From: a virus
DNA: 30,791 bases
Direction: 5' to 3' (one strand)
IMG/VR virus record: IMGVR_UViG_3300005782_000017
Coordinates: 1 to 30,791 of that record
The notes under the pieces: model-generated
Seen by the model: only the letters and a program-made list of their open reading frames with translations
The model's database searches: none
Told to the model about the DNA's origin: nothing
Shown: positions 20,448 to 28,829 of the stretch, piece by piece
Layout of the letters: each line of letters starts with the position of its first letter
How positions within the stretch are numbered: the first letter of the stretch is position 1
Made by a program: the position numbers and the translations under genes

Positions 20448-21779
20448 ATGGCTCAAGATATTTGGGACTTAATTCAAGAAAGAGCAGTTTATAAAGGAAC
20501 AAGAGAGGAACTTGCTCTTGCTCTGAGTACTACTGAAGGAAGCGCATTATCTCCAGAGTCTTTAGAACCAAAGATTGTGGAACTTGTTCGTTTCCTTTCA
20601 CCACTTGTAGCTGGGCTTAAAATTGTTCAATCAAATGGCAAAACTCACGAATTTAATGATAGGACTGCAATTCCATCAGCTAACTTTGAAGGTGAAAAAG
20701 CTGTTACGACTGATTCACAATCAACTTACAATAGACGTACAGCACCACTTAAGATTATTCGCGCAAAGGGCGGAGTAACTGGTTTTCAACAAGCATCTTC
20801 AAAATCATTTGTTAATTCTTACGCAAATGAAGTTCTTGGCGCTGCACAAGCAATGGCGTATGCTATGGAATTTGGAGTAATGTGGGGCAATTTAGCTGCA
20901 GACCAATATCAGTATGATGGACTTGATACTAAAATTATTACTAATAGAGTTGATGTAGCAGGTGTTGTTAAATTAAGTGATTTGGATGATATGTTAGACC
21001 CAATTATTGGAAAGGGTCCCATTAATAGAGGAGATATGGCATTTTTTATGAGTCCAATGATGCATTCCAAAATTAATACACTACAATCAGAAGTTCGTAA
21101 ATCAATTACGAAAGTAATGTATGCTGGTGGAATTGAAATGACTTCATATCGGGATATTCCGATTGTGGATACATCTTTCTGTCGTCCAACTTCAAAAATG
21201 GGTGTTATTGCTGTTGCTAATAGTGCAACAGCAGGCAATCTTGTTGGAGGTCAAACTTATAGATGGAGAGTTGCAGCAGTTACTAAATATGGTGAACAAT
21301 GGGCAAGTACTGCAGTTACTCATACATTAGGTGGAGGTAATACTTCGGTGGATATTACCTTTACAGCTGTTGCAGGAGCAGAACTTTACAAAGTGTATCG
21401 TACTCTTCAAGCTGGTGCTGCAAGTTCAGAAGTATTTTCAAAAAGAAATGCTGCTAAAACCTATGATGGCGCTGGTACTATTGGTGCTGCTGTTGTTAGT
21501 ATAAATGATGGAACTTTGGATGCTTCTCTTGGTACAGATAAACCTTTGGACCAAGATGATAAAGATGAAGTAATTTTCTTGTTGAATATGAACCAAGATA
21601 TTTCGCTTGAAATTGCATCTCTGCTTAATGAGCAAGGTGAGAAAGTTAAGAATCTTATTCAAATGCTTCCTCTTGCAAGAACTATTGACCAAGAACAATT
21701 CTTACTACTTTCTTATCAAGCTCTTGTTTATAAGGGTGATATTTTCAATGCGCTTTCAAGACGACTTCGTATTTCTTAA
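20448..21779 (+). CDS. Major capsid protein, HK97-like, with FN3/Ig-like insertion
   Basis: A 443-residue protein after AAAAAGGAGG, in the position expected after the scaffold. The N-terminal arm, a helical spine region (NSYANEVLGAAQAMAYAMEFG, 123-143) and the segment MAFFMSPMMHSKINTL (197-212) fit an HK97-type capsid protein. Residues about 258-365 interrupt the distal part with a beta-rich domain: YRWRVAAVTKYGE, VDITFTAVAGAELYKVYR, then Gly/Ala/Thr-rich strands, typical of fibronectin type III or Ig-like decoration. The fold resumes at DEVIFLLNMNQDISLEIAS. Such surface domains often bind glycans. Confidence 0.82.
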   Translation: MAQDIWDLIQERAVYKGTREELALALSTTEGSALSPESLEPKIVELVRFLSPLVAGLKIVQSNGKTHEFNDRTAIPSANFEGEKAVTTDSQSTYNRRTAPLKIIRAKGGVTGFQQASSKSFVNSYANEVLGAAQAMAYAMEFGVMWGNLAADQYQYDGLDTKIITNRVDVAGVVKLSDLDDMLDPIIGKGPINRGDMAFFMSPMMHSKINTLQSEVRKSITKVMYAGGIEMTSYRDIPIVDTSFCRPTSKMGVIAVANSATAGNLVGGQTYRWRVAAVTKYGEQWASTAVTHTLGGGNTSVDITFTAVAGAELYKVYRTLQAGAASSEVFSKRNAAKTYDGAGTIGAAVVSINDGTLDASLGTDKPLDQDDKDEVIFLLNMNQDISLEIASLLNEQGEKVKNLIQMLPLARTIDQEQFLLLSYQALVYKGDIFNALSRRLRIS

Positions 21780-21799
21780 AAACTGAAAGGGGAGAAGCT

Positions 21800-22339
21800 A
21801 TGGCTTGGTTCGTTTGTGAAAATACAAGGGAAGGGTCGGTTTTTAATTATGTTATTAAGAACTATCTTGTAGAAGTTACAGACCTATCTCATGTGGAAGA
21901 GCTGCGAAAAGAGTCTTGCTTCAAGGAGATTTCTGAAGAGGAGGCAATCGGTAGTAAGGTTGCCTCCTTGAAATCTCCTATAGAAGCTACAGACTTAAAT
22001 AAGATTAAGGAAGAAGCAATAAAAAAAGCGAGAGAAGAAGCACAAGCAGAATTAAAAAAAGAAAAAGAAGAAATGAAAAAAGGAATTAGAGAAACGATGG
22101 AAAAAGTGAATCAAAATGCAACAAAGGAATTAGAAGATTTAAAGAAAAAAGTTAGAGAAGAAGCAAGAAAAGAAGTAGCGACAGAATTAGAAGTGGAAAA
22201 AGAAAAGATTGTGAAAAAGATTAGAAAACAAATTGAAGAGGAAGAAGAAAAAAGTCTTAAAATACCTAAAGTGAGAAAGAAAGTTGCAAAGAAAAATATT
22301 GTAAAAAAAACTATTAAAAAGAAAAAAGTGAAAGAATGA
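21800..22339 (+). CDS. Coiled-coil protein with Lys-rich tail
   Basis: A 179-residue protein. Residues 1-70 are a small globular part (MAWFVCENTREGSVFNYVIK). Residues about 70-155 are an unbroken Glu/Lys/Ala/Arg helix, a long coiled coil. Residues about 153-179 are a basic tail (KVRKKVAKKNIVKKTIKKKK). It lies between capsid and connector genes, where head decoration or head-completion proteins occur. The tail may touch packaged DNA or the capsid; inference only. Confidence 0.6.
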   Translation: MAWFVCENTREGSVFNYVIKNYLVEVTDLSHVEELRKESCFKEISEEEAIGSKVASLKSPIEATDLNKIKEEAIKKAREEAQAELKKEKEEMKKGIRETMEKVNQNATKELEDLKKKVREEARKEVATELEVEKEKIVKKIRKQIEEEEEKSLKIPKVRKKVAKKNIVKKTIKKKKVKE

Positions 22340-22344
22340 CATAA

Positions 22345-22992
22345 ATGAATGTTTGGATTACACAACAAGATGTTATTGATGAATTAAAGGACCTTGGTAT
22401 TGACACTGAAGAGTGGAAACAAGGTTCTTATTCAAAATTAAATAAAGTAATATTAAGAGCACAAAGAGATTTTGAAAGATTAACACGAAGAAAATTTGAG
22501 AAAGTTACTATAACGGAAAAAATAAGCGGAAGTGGAAAGCCTACCATTGTACTTAGGTATTTTCCAATTGTATCAATTACTAGTATTATTGTAACAGATG
22601 TTCCAAGTTATCAACAAGATGTGACAGTAACTGAATATAGAGTTGATGAAGAAACAGGTGTTATTCATTTAGTTTCTACATTGCCTGTTTCTATGGCATA
22701 TTTTCCAGAAGGACATTTAAATATAGAAGTAATTTATATGTATGGATATGAGTTAGCGGATATTCCAGATGACATAAAGGATTGTATTTTAAAAATGGTT
22801 TTAATACGCATAATTATGAGAAGCCCGGCAGAATGGGAAAGTGAAGGATTAAAGAGTATAAAAATATCTCAATACGCAGAAGCGTATAATGTAAATAAAA
22901 CTTCAGGAGGGTTATTTAGTACACAAAGAGAGCAGTGGCAAAACGATATAAATGATATAATTATGAGATTTAAAAGAACTCTTATTGCTTAA
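22345..22992 (+). CDS. Head-tail connector (adaptor) protein
   Basis: A 215-residue protein with the HK97 gp6/SPP1 gp15-like layout: an N-terminal helix pair (LNKVILRAQRDFERLTRRKF), beta strands (IVLRYFPIVSITSIIV, YRVDEETGVIHL, EVIYMYGY), then a helical bundle beginning IPDDIKDCILKMVLIRI. Adaptors bind the portal after packaging and receive the closure protein. The RBS is weak and the gene starts 5 bases after the previous stop, suggesting coupling. Confidence 0.75.
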   Translation: MNVWITQQDVIDELKDLGIDTEEWKQGSYSKLNKVILRAQRDFERLTRRKFEKVTITEKISGSGKPTIVLRYFPIVSITSIIVTDVPSYQQDVTVTEYRVDEETGVIHLVSTLPVSMAYFPEGHLNIEVIYMYGYELADIPDDIKDCILKMVLIRIIMRSPAEWESEGLKSIKISQYAEAYNVNKTSGGLFSTQREQWQNDINDIIMRFKRTLIA

Positions 22993-23019
22993 TTATTTAT
23001 TTGTTTATGGAGGTGAGAT

Positions 23020-23403
23020 GTGAAAGCGCGAGAGATTCCCTTGAGATTATTGCCTTTGAGAGCTGCTGTATCGCGTTATAATGAGGTTACGGAAGAATAT
23101 GATAATGTCTATATAGATGTTCCATGCAGATTAGGAATTAAGTCTCCGTCCACTCATGGTGGAATGGAACAAGACAAAGTATCTTCTACTGTTGAAACAC
23201 CGTTACTAATTACTCGCTATTATGAAATAAAGGATACTCCTTATAATTTTAGAATGGAAGATAGATTTACTATTGGAAATGAAGTATATCGTTGTTTAAA
23301 TGCGGATAATGCAGAAAGTGCAGACCATCACTTTGAAATAAACGTTCAGCATGTTAAAACAATGAATACTTCTCCGTTAAGCGGTGAAACATCAGAAATA
23401 TAA
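23020..23403 (+). CDS. Head closure / head-tail joining protein
   Basis: A 127-residue beta-rich protein started at GTG 23020 behind GGAGG. The order VDVPCRLGIKSP, TPLLITRYYEI, MEDRFTIGNEVYRC and HHFEINVQHVK fits small head-tail joining proteins (HK97/SPP1 gp16-like) in size and pattern. Its place between adaptor and tail-completion genes agrees. Assignment rests on pattern and gene order. Confidence 0.6.
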   Translation: MKAREIPLRLLPLRAAVSRYNEVTEEYDNVYIDVPCRLGIKSPSTHGGMEQDKVSSTVETPLLITRYYEIKDTPYNFRMEDRFTIGNEVYRCLNADNAESADHHFEINVQHVKTMNTSPLSGETSEI

Positions 23404-23406
23404 ATC

Positions 23407-23910
23407 ATGGCAGAAGTATACATCACTATCAATAAAATGCAATTAGCAAAAATTAGAAGAAAGTTTGGAAACTTAAAAAGATTGGAATGGCTAAAAAGAC
23501 CAATAAAAGATTCAGCTTGGTACATGATTAATTCAGTTCATATGAATTTTACAAGAGAAGGACGTCCCAAAAAATGGGCTCCATGGGGATTTGCATATAG
23601 AAAATTAGTTCGTGAAAGAATAAATTATCCATTAATAATATTACAATTGGCAGGTAGATTAGGAAATAGAGTTTTTGCATTACAACTTAAACGTTCAATA
23701 TCTCGTGGAAAAGGATTAAAGATAAAAAGAAATGGTTTTTTTCTTGGAACAAATGTAAGTTATGCAAGTATATTACAGAAGGGCGGATATGTTGGTCCAG
23801 GGAGAAGGTTTAGAATTCCTGCAAGACCGTTTCTTATGTTTCAAAGGCAAGACATTACAATAATACGAAAAATGTTTCAGAAACATGTTAACAAAGTATT
23901 AAGGAGTTAA
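23407..23910 (+). CDS. Virion morphogenesis / tail-completion protein (gpG/gp10-like)
   Basis: A 167-residue protein. NSVHMNFTREGRPKKWAPWG (about 39-58), an LILQLAGRLGNRV segment, FLGTNVSYASILQKGGYVG and the strong IPARPFLMF (about 137-145) are hallmarks of the phage virion morphogenesis family (Mu gpG-like). These proteins complete head-tail joining. It starts 3 bases after the closure gene and ends one base before the next ATG. Confidence 0.8.
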   Translation: MAEVYITINKMQLAKIRRKFGNLKRLEWLKRPIKDSAWYMINSVHMNFTREGRPKKWAPWGFAYRKLVRERINYPLIILQLAGRLGNRVFALQLKRSISRGKGLKIKRNGFFLGTNVSYASILQKGGYVGPGRRFRIPARPFLMFQRQDITIIRKMFQKHVNKVLRS

Positions 23911-23911
23911 A

Positions 23912-24418
23912 ATGGCTCTTAAAGAATATGACCATGAAGATTTAATTGATGAGGTAAGAACTATTTTAACAAATAATTTAAATACTGAAATAGCAACAAT
24001 AAATGCTGTAAAAAATGATGCTTTTGTAATATCAAACCCAAAAGCAATTTACTTTGGTTTAAGACAAATAGACCCAAATGTTGCAGAAGGAAAGTCTATT
24101 ATAATTGTAACACCTTCAACTATTGAAGGTGTTGATTTTAATCCCGGAGTAACTGAAGATGAAACGATGATTGATGTAATAGTAGTATTGTGGGAAAATA
24201 AGTCAGAGAAAGCTGAAAGAAAAGTATTAAGATATGTAAAAGCAATAAGAAGTGTATTAGACAAACATGCTCTTCATATAGAATTATCTCCATATCCTAG
24301 TAATGTTAGTGACTCAGTTGTTTCTGGTATAGATTTTACTCCGACAGACTTTGAAGGAGATTTATATTTTAAATCTGCAAGCATTCACTTAAGAGCAAAG
24401 ACTAAATTTGGATATTAG
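23912..24418 (+). CDS. Tail terminator-like protein
   Basis: A 168-residue alpha/beta protein, with ATG behind AAGGAG. An N-terminal helix (HEDLIDEVRTILTNNL) is followed by a strand SIIIVTPSTIEG, another strand MIDVIVVLWENKSEKAERKV and a helix KVLRYVKAIRSVL, then strands. This matches tail terminators (lambda gpU-like), which cap the tail tube and join it to the head. Position after a gpG-like gene supports it. Confidence 0.6.
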   Translation: MALKEYDHEDLIDEVRTILTNNLNTEIATINAVKNDAFVISNPKAIYFGLRQIDPNVAEGKSIIIVTPSTIEGVDFNPGVTEDETMIDVIVVLWENKSEKAERKVLRYVKAIRSVLDKHALHIELSPYPSNVSDSVVSGIDFTPTDFEGDLYFKSASIHLRAKTKFGY

Positions 24419-24431
24419 AAAGGGTTGTAGC

Positions 24432-24459
24432 TTGACAACAATCGCCGCTCTAGTACAAT
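24432..24459 (+). promoter_or_regulatory. Strong sigma70-type promoter for tail genes
   Basis: A perfect TTGACA (24432-24437) and TACAAT (24454-24459, 5 of 6) are 16 bases apart, in a locally G+C-richer stretch between head and tail genes. GTTGTA and TACAAC (about 24424 and 24467) are complementary and flank the promoter. Transcription would start near 24466. Confidence 0.7.
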
Positions 24460-24512
24460 ACACTCTTACAACTTAAATAGTTGAGGGGGACTATGGCGTG
24501 AAAGGAGAAAAA

Positions 24513-24779
24513 ATGGATAAGAAAGTGAAAGTAACATTCAAAGCTCCTGGAGAATCAAAAGCACATTTAAGAGGAGTAACATTAAGGTCAGGCGAAACAT
24601 TGGAAATGTTAGAAAAAGATGTACCTAATGGATTATTCAATAGCAAATATTATATAATTACTGATATGAAGGATAATATAATTACGAAGATTATAGAGAA
24701 ACCAAAAATAAAAGCAAGGGTTGGTATATCTCGTACTTCAAGTAAGAAAAAGAAGGTAATAAAAAAGAAAAAGAAATAA
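24513..24779 (+). CDS. Small protein with Lys-only tail
   Basis: An 88-residue protein with ATG 24513 behind AAAGGAG; GTG 24498 is less likely. Residues 1-65 look beta-rich (KVKVTFKAPGESKAHLRGVTL); the last 13 are SSKKKKVIKKKKK. It is the first gene after the promoter at 24432, just ahead of the beta-helix protein. Function unknown. The tail is one of several such tails in this phage. Confidence 0.55.
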   Translation: MDKKVKVTFKAPGESKAHLRGVTLRSGETLEMLEKDVPNGLFNSKYYIITDMKDNIITKIIEKPKIKARVGISRTSSKKKKVIKKKKK

Positions 24780-24794
24780 TTTTAAGGTTTTAAA

Positions 24795-26579
24795 ATGGCA
24801 GTAACATACTGGGATGTAGGTGACGATAAACCTTATACTACACTAACAGCAGTTAGAGCAGCTATTCTTGCTGCTACACCAGCTGGTGGTGGTAATCTTG
24901 CTGGTATGGGTGAACAGAGAATACGAGTATTTGCTAAAGTAACTACGGGTAATATATATATGGAGTTTGTTGACTTTTCAACAAATTTTTTTGGCGAAAC
25001 AGCAAATGATTTTATTAGCATGTATGCAATGGTTTTACATTATGGCATGTTAAATCAAGGTATACAGATATTCTATAGTGGAGCCGCTAAAGCTTTTGCT
25101 ATTCTTCCAGGACCATACAGCAGAATTGTTGGATTTCGAGTTAAATGTATAAATCTTAATCCTTTTGGTTTAAGTGCTCCTATTTATATACTTAATGTTA
25201 ATAATGTATTAATTGATGAATGTATTATTCAAGATAGTACACAGACTGCTAGTTCTGATGTTAAAGGTATTAATATCTTTAATTCACCAAATGTAGAAAT
25301 TCGCAATTTTATTATTAACAATCTATATGCAAGTAGCGACGTTGTTCATGGCGTAGTTAGTCAGCAGTCGAATGGAACTGTGATAAGCAATGGAACGATA
25401 TGGAATCTATCACCCGGGCCACATGCTTATGGTATTTATGCCAATTTAAACTTTGGAACTTGTATTATTCGTAATGTTTATGCAGGTAATTGTGGCGCTG
25501 GAACTGGAGGTCAGGCATTTAAAAAGCACATGGGGACTTTTAACATAGATTATTGTACATCAGATGATGGGTCTGCCGCTCTTTATGGTGGAGCACACAA
25601 TAAAACGAATAAGGCTGGAGCAAACCAATTTGTTTCTATTGTGAGTGGAAGTGAAGATTTTAGACCTTTAATTGGTTCGGATATTTGGAGAGCAGCTGAA
25701 AGTTTATATGGACAATTTCAAAGTGATGTAGCAGGAAAGAAACGACCAACATGGGGTCCTTGGACAATTGGAGCATTTAGAGAACAAGAAAAAAACGGAC
25801 AAATTCAAATATGGGACTGTCTTGACTTAATAGATTCAATGGTAGCACAATCAATAGAATTTGCTAAAAAATTAGGTACTGGAGTTGAAGCAGCTTCCGC
25901 TTCTCTCGGTGCACAAAATAATATTAATAGAATAAAAGCAAATGCTGACTCTGATGTTCAGTTAGCTTTATTAAAAGCGTTTAAAAAACAGATGGTAAAA
26001 GTAACAACTCATCCTAATGCTTTTGAGGGATTTTATACTTCAGCAAAAGCATTAAAAAATCATCTTGGTAATATTGGACATTATTTAGAAGAAAACTTAC
26101 AAAGAGCGCCATTTCAATTTAAGACAATGGTTGAGTTATTTGCAATAGAAAAAATAAAATCAGAAAGTATTTTTTCTCCTGTAATTTCTAATATGGGAGA
26201 GATTACGATAGATGATGTAGACCCTCCAGGAGGTGGAGGTGCTACGAGTACGTTTGTGGATGGAAACGCAATAAATATTCGTCATTACTATGCAAGTAAT
26301 TTAGTTTTGCATAAAACTACTGCTTCTTCAGGAGTTGGAGACCCATTTACTATTACTGTAACACTTACAAAGTGGGACATGACCTCTGAAGATAAAGATG
26401 TAGCAGTTGATGGACTTCATATAATTAATTTAGAATATGATATTGGTACACATGGAACAGATATGTATATTGACATTACTGATATGATAATTAAGGTTGG
26501 AGCTGAACCTGTTAATGCAAATACAATTAATCAGAAATGGAAAGGAATGTCAGAACTTGAGAGAAGTGTTGCCTTATAA
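24795..26579 (+). CDS. Beta-helix surface protein fused to a paralogue of the next gene product
   Basis: A 594-residue protein of two parts. Residues about 95-330 have the repeating turns of a right-handed parallel beta-helix (NVLIDECIIQDS, NVEIRNFIINNLY, NGTVISNGTIWNL, GTCIIRNVYAGNC), ending in the RPTWGPWTIGAF motif usual for such proteins. Residues about 335-594 are a domain shared with the following gene. Beta-helices on phages often bind or cleave surface polysaccharide. Its site between tail terminator and tube, not in a tail-fibre locus, is unusual and suggests decoration of head or tail. RBS is weak (TAAGG). Confidence 0.7.
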   Translation: MAVTYWDVGDDKPYTTLTAVRAAILAATPAGGGNLAGMGEQRIRVFAKVTTGNIYMEFVDFSTNFFGETANDFISMYAMVLHYGMLNQGIQIFYSGAAKAFAILPGPYSRIVGFRVKCINLNPFGLSAPIYILNVNNVLIDECIIQDSTQTASSDVKGINIFNSPNVEIRNFIINNLYASSDVVHGVVSQQSNGTVISNGTIWNLSPGPHAYGIYANLNFGTCIIRNVYAGNCGAGTGGQAFKKHMGTFNIDYCTSDDGSAALYGGAHNKTNKAGANQFVSIVSGSEDFRPLIGSDIWRAAESLYGQFQSDVAGKKRPTWGPWTIGAFREQEKNGQIQIWDCLDLIDSMVAQSIEFAKKLGTGVEAASASLGAQNNINRIKANADSDVQLALLKAFKKQMVKVTTHPNAFEGFYTSAKALKNHLGNIGHYLEENLQRAPFQFKTMVELFAIEKIKSESIFSPVISNMGEITIDDVDPPGGGGATSTFVDGNAINIRHYYASNLVLHKTTASSGVGDPFTITVTLTKWDMTSEDKDVAVDGLHIINLEYDIGTHGTDMYIDITDMIIKVGAEPVNANTINQKWKGMSELERSVAL

Positions 26580-26603
26580 GGATATAGAAATAAGGAGAAA
26601 AAC

Positions 26604-27395
26604 ATGGGAACTATTGCAAAGGCGGACTTTATATTATTGGCAGATTCAATTGCAGCACAATCCTATGAACTTGACCAGAAATTAGGAACAGGAATTGAAG
26701 CAGCTACAGCATCTCTTGGAGCGACAAACAATATTGCTAGGATAGTTGCTTATGCTGATGCAGAAGTCATTGATGATTTGATTGAAGGATTTAGAAATCA
26801 ATTAGCTGAATGTTTGTCAATTCCTGTTGCATTTGATAGGTTTGTAACTTCAATGAGAGCACTTTCCAGACATGTTGGTGGCATGAGTGCTTATTTAGTT
26901 GCACAAGATGAAAGGGTTGGCCCTGATTTTAAAGTTGCATGTGAGATGTTAGCAATTGAAATATTAACACCAGCAGCAACATTTTCTCCTGTTGTTCCGG
27001 CAATGGGAGAGATTACAATAGATGCTGTAGACCCTCCGGGTGGAGCAGGTGCTTCGTCTACTTTTGTAGATGGCAGTGCAATTGATATTACTCGGTATTA
27101 TGCAAGTAATTTAGTTCTTGAAAAAACAACTGCAGCTGTTGCAGCTGACGCACTTACTCTTACTGTATCGTGCACAAAATGGGATACAACTTCTGAAGAT
27201 AAAGACGTACCAGTTGATGCAAGTGATGCAATTAATAATGAAGATGATATTGGTGTACATGGAACTGATATGTACACTGATATTACTGATATTGTTATTA
27301 AAGCTGGTAGCGAACCTACAGTTGCTACTACAATTAATCAGAAGTGGAAGGGTAAATCTGAAGTTGAAAGAGTGATTGATACAGCTGACCTTTAA
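26604..27395 (+). CDS. Paralogous virion protein (duplicate of the upstream C-terminal domain)
   Basis: A 263-residue protein that parallels residues 335-594 of the upstream product: GTGIEAATASLGATNNIARI against GTGVEAASASLGAQNNINRI, MGEITIDAVDPPGG against MGEITIDDVDPPGG, YYASNLVLEKTTA against YYASNLVLHKTTA, and TINQKWKGKSEVER against TINQKWKGMSELER. The first half is helical, the second beta-rich. This is a tandem duplication followed by divergence. It may be a structural base for which the upstream protein is an adorned variant. ATG follows AAGGAGA. Confidence 0.7.
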   Translation: MGTIAKADFILLADSIAAQSYELDQKLGTGIEAATASLGATNNIARIVAYADAEVIDDLIEGFRNQLAECLSIPVAFDRFVTSMRALSRHVGGMSAYLVAQDERVGPDFKVACEMLAIEILTPAATFSPVVPAMGEITIDAVDPPGGAGASSTFVDGSAIDITRYYASNLVLEKTTAAVAADALTLTVSCTKWDTTSEDKDVPVDASDAINNEDDIGVHGTDMYTDITDIVIKAGSEPTVATTINQKWKGKSEVERVIDTADL

Positions 27396-27421
27396 GTAAA
27401 AAGTGAAAAAGGAGTAGAAAC

Positions 27422-27928
27422 ATGGCAACTGATATAAGAAACATTTTACATGGTATTGTACAAATATTTTTAGATGGAGCTGACATGGGATACACCAGTG
27501 ATGGTGTTGCAGTTGAAAAGACAATGGATATTTTTGAAAAGGAAGTTGACCAAGAATTAGATGCAACGGATATATGTCCCACTAAATTTACTCTTACTGT
27601 TAAAACACAACTTGCAGAAGCAACACTTGTAAATCTTAAACGTGTCTGGGAAGAACCCGATGCAATAGTAACTAATCCAGGAGTTACTGATACTCTTTAT
27701 CTTGGAGCGTTCCAAGATTTACCAGAGCATCAATTAATATTTACTGGTAGAAATCGTTTAGGGTTAGCAAGGACTTATACTTTCTTTCGTGCTAAAAAGA
27801 TGGAAACATCAGAACACACTCTTCAAAAAGGTGATAAGGTTGTATTCCCCATTACTTTCCGTTGTCTTATGGAGTTCTCGCAGACACTTGGAAAACGTTA
27901 TGGTCATGTTGTCGATAGTTTGGTATAA
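27422..27928 (+). CDS. Major tail tube protein
   Basis: A 168-residue protein. An N-terminal IVQIFLDGADMGYTSDGV strand-turn, a KFTLTVKTQLAEATLVNLKRVWEEP segment and a late KGDKVVFPITFRC strand match tube proteins of long-tailed phages, including the conserved LAEAT-LxNL helix. It polymerises into the tail tube. The position two genes before the tail chaperones agrees. Confidence 0.75.
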   Translation: MATDIRNILHGIVQIFLDGADMGYTSDGVAVEKTMDIFEKEVDQELDATDICPTKFTLTVKTQLAEATLVNLKRVWEEPDAIVTNPGVTDTLYLGAFQDLPEHQLIFTGRNRLGLARTYTFFRAKKMETSEHTLQKGDKVVFPITFRCLMEFSQTLGKRYGHVVDSLV

Positions 27929-27942
27929 ATGAGGAAAATAAA

Positions 27943-28275
27943 ATGAAAGAAGTTATTGAAAAGGGGTACTTAAGGGACAGAAAGTATTTGAAAGGTAAAG
28001 GACAAAGATTTAAAGGTAATATGTTACCTTTATTAAGTTGGCACAACATTGACTTATATAATATGGAATATGAGAAGTTTAAAAATGGAAATGGAAAAAG
28101 AATAGAATGTAAAATAACTGTTCCTGTTAAATGCCCAAAATGTAGAAAGTGGAGAATGTTGCATATTGAAAGTGTAATAGGTGCTATAGAAAAAAGAGAA
28201 TTTACAGGATATTGCAATGAATGTCGTGGTAAATATTTGAATTACGGAGATAGAAGTGGATTTTGGAGAAATTGA
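27943..28275 (+). CDS. Small basic zinc-ribbon protein in the tail operon
   Basis: A 110-residue basic protein with CPKC (about 64-67) and CNEC (about 91-94), a two-knuckle zinc ribbon. The N-terminus is Lys/Arg-rich. It lies between tail tube and tail chaperone genes, where no standard tail protein is expected. It may be an inserted accessory gene. ATG follows GAGGAAAA. Confidence 0.55.
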   Translation: MKEVIEKGYLRDRKYLKGKGQRFKGNMLPLLSWHNIDLYNMEYEKFKNGNGKRIECKITVPVKCPKCRKWRMLHIESVIGAIEKREFTGYCNECRGKYLNYGDRSGFWRN

Positions 28276-28325
28276 AGAAATTATTATCTTTGGCAAATTG
28301 TAATGAAGGAAAGGGGTAAGTGAAA

Positions 28326-28829
28326 ATGAGTAAAGAAGATAAAAGCAAAAAAAATAAAAGTGATAGTGTTGCAAAAGAAGTTATTAGTGAAGATGAATTG
28401 GGTATGTTGATTGGAAAGACAAAAACTTATTTAATTGGAAAAAAGAAATTTATTGTAAAACCATTAGTAATAGGAGAATTTTATTCATTATTTCAACATA
28501 TTGTTGAGGTTGTTAGTATTGTAATTTCAGCAAATCCAGAATTAATGACAGGAGACATTGGAGCAAAGAAAATTTATGAACCTGAAGTAATATTTGGGTT
28601 TATAAAATCTTCAGAAAAAGCTTTAGATAAAGTGTATGATATTGTAGCAATGGTATTAAAGGCAGATAAGAAGTTTCTTTTAGAAAATCTTAAGATTAGC
28701 CTGTTTGTGAGTATTATTGGAGATATTATTGAATTAAATGATATTTCGGAGATTGTTGCAAATTTTACGAGAATTGGCTCTGGGATAAAAAAGGAATTGA
28801 AGAAGATAGCCAAGCCACCTGGAGCATGA
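28326..28829 (+). CDS. Tail assembly chaperone G
   Basis: A 167-residue protein started at ATG 28326, 9 bases after AAGGGG; GTG 28320 is the alternative. After a Lys-rich N-terminus comes a beta-helical core (LIGKKKFIVKPLVIGEFYSL) and helices. Size and place between tube and tape measure genes fit the G chaperone, which coats the tape measure during tail assembly. Its 3' end carries a -1 frameshift site that extends it into GT. Confidence 0.8.
   Translation: MSKEDKSKKNKSDSVAKEVISEDELGMLIGKTKTYLIGKKKFIVKPLVIGEFYSLFQHIVEVVSIVISANPELMTGDIGAKKIYEPEVIFGFIKSSEKALDKVYDIVAMVLKADKKFLLENLKISLFVSIIGDIIELNDISEIVANFTRIGSGIKKELKKIAKPPGA
28787..28793 (+). promoter_or_regulatory. -1 ribosomal frameshift site, G to GT
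   Basis: In the G frame the codons ATA AAA AAG contain the classical bacterial slippery heptamer A AAA AAG. The -1 frame is open from 28742 through the stop at 29077. G-GT frameshifting just ahead of the tape measure gene is conserved across long-tailed phages. Confidence 0.88.

Noticed and set aside
26497-26685. Small + strand frame across the junction of the two paralogues
   Set aside because: It overlaps two better supported genes in another frame and has no ribosome binding site.
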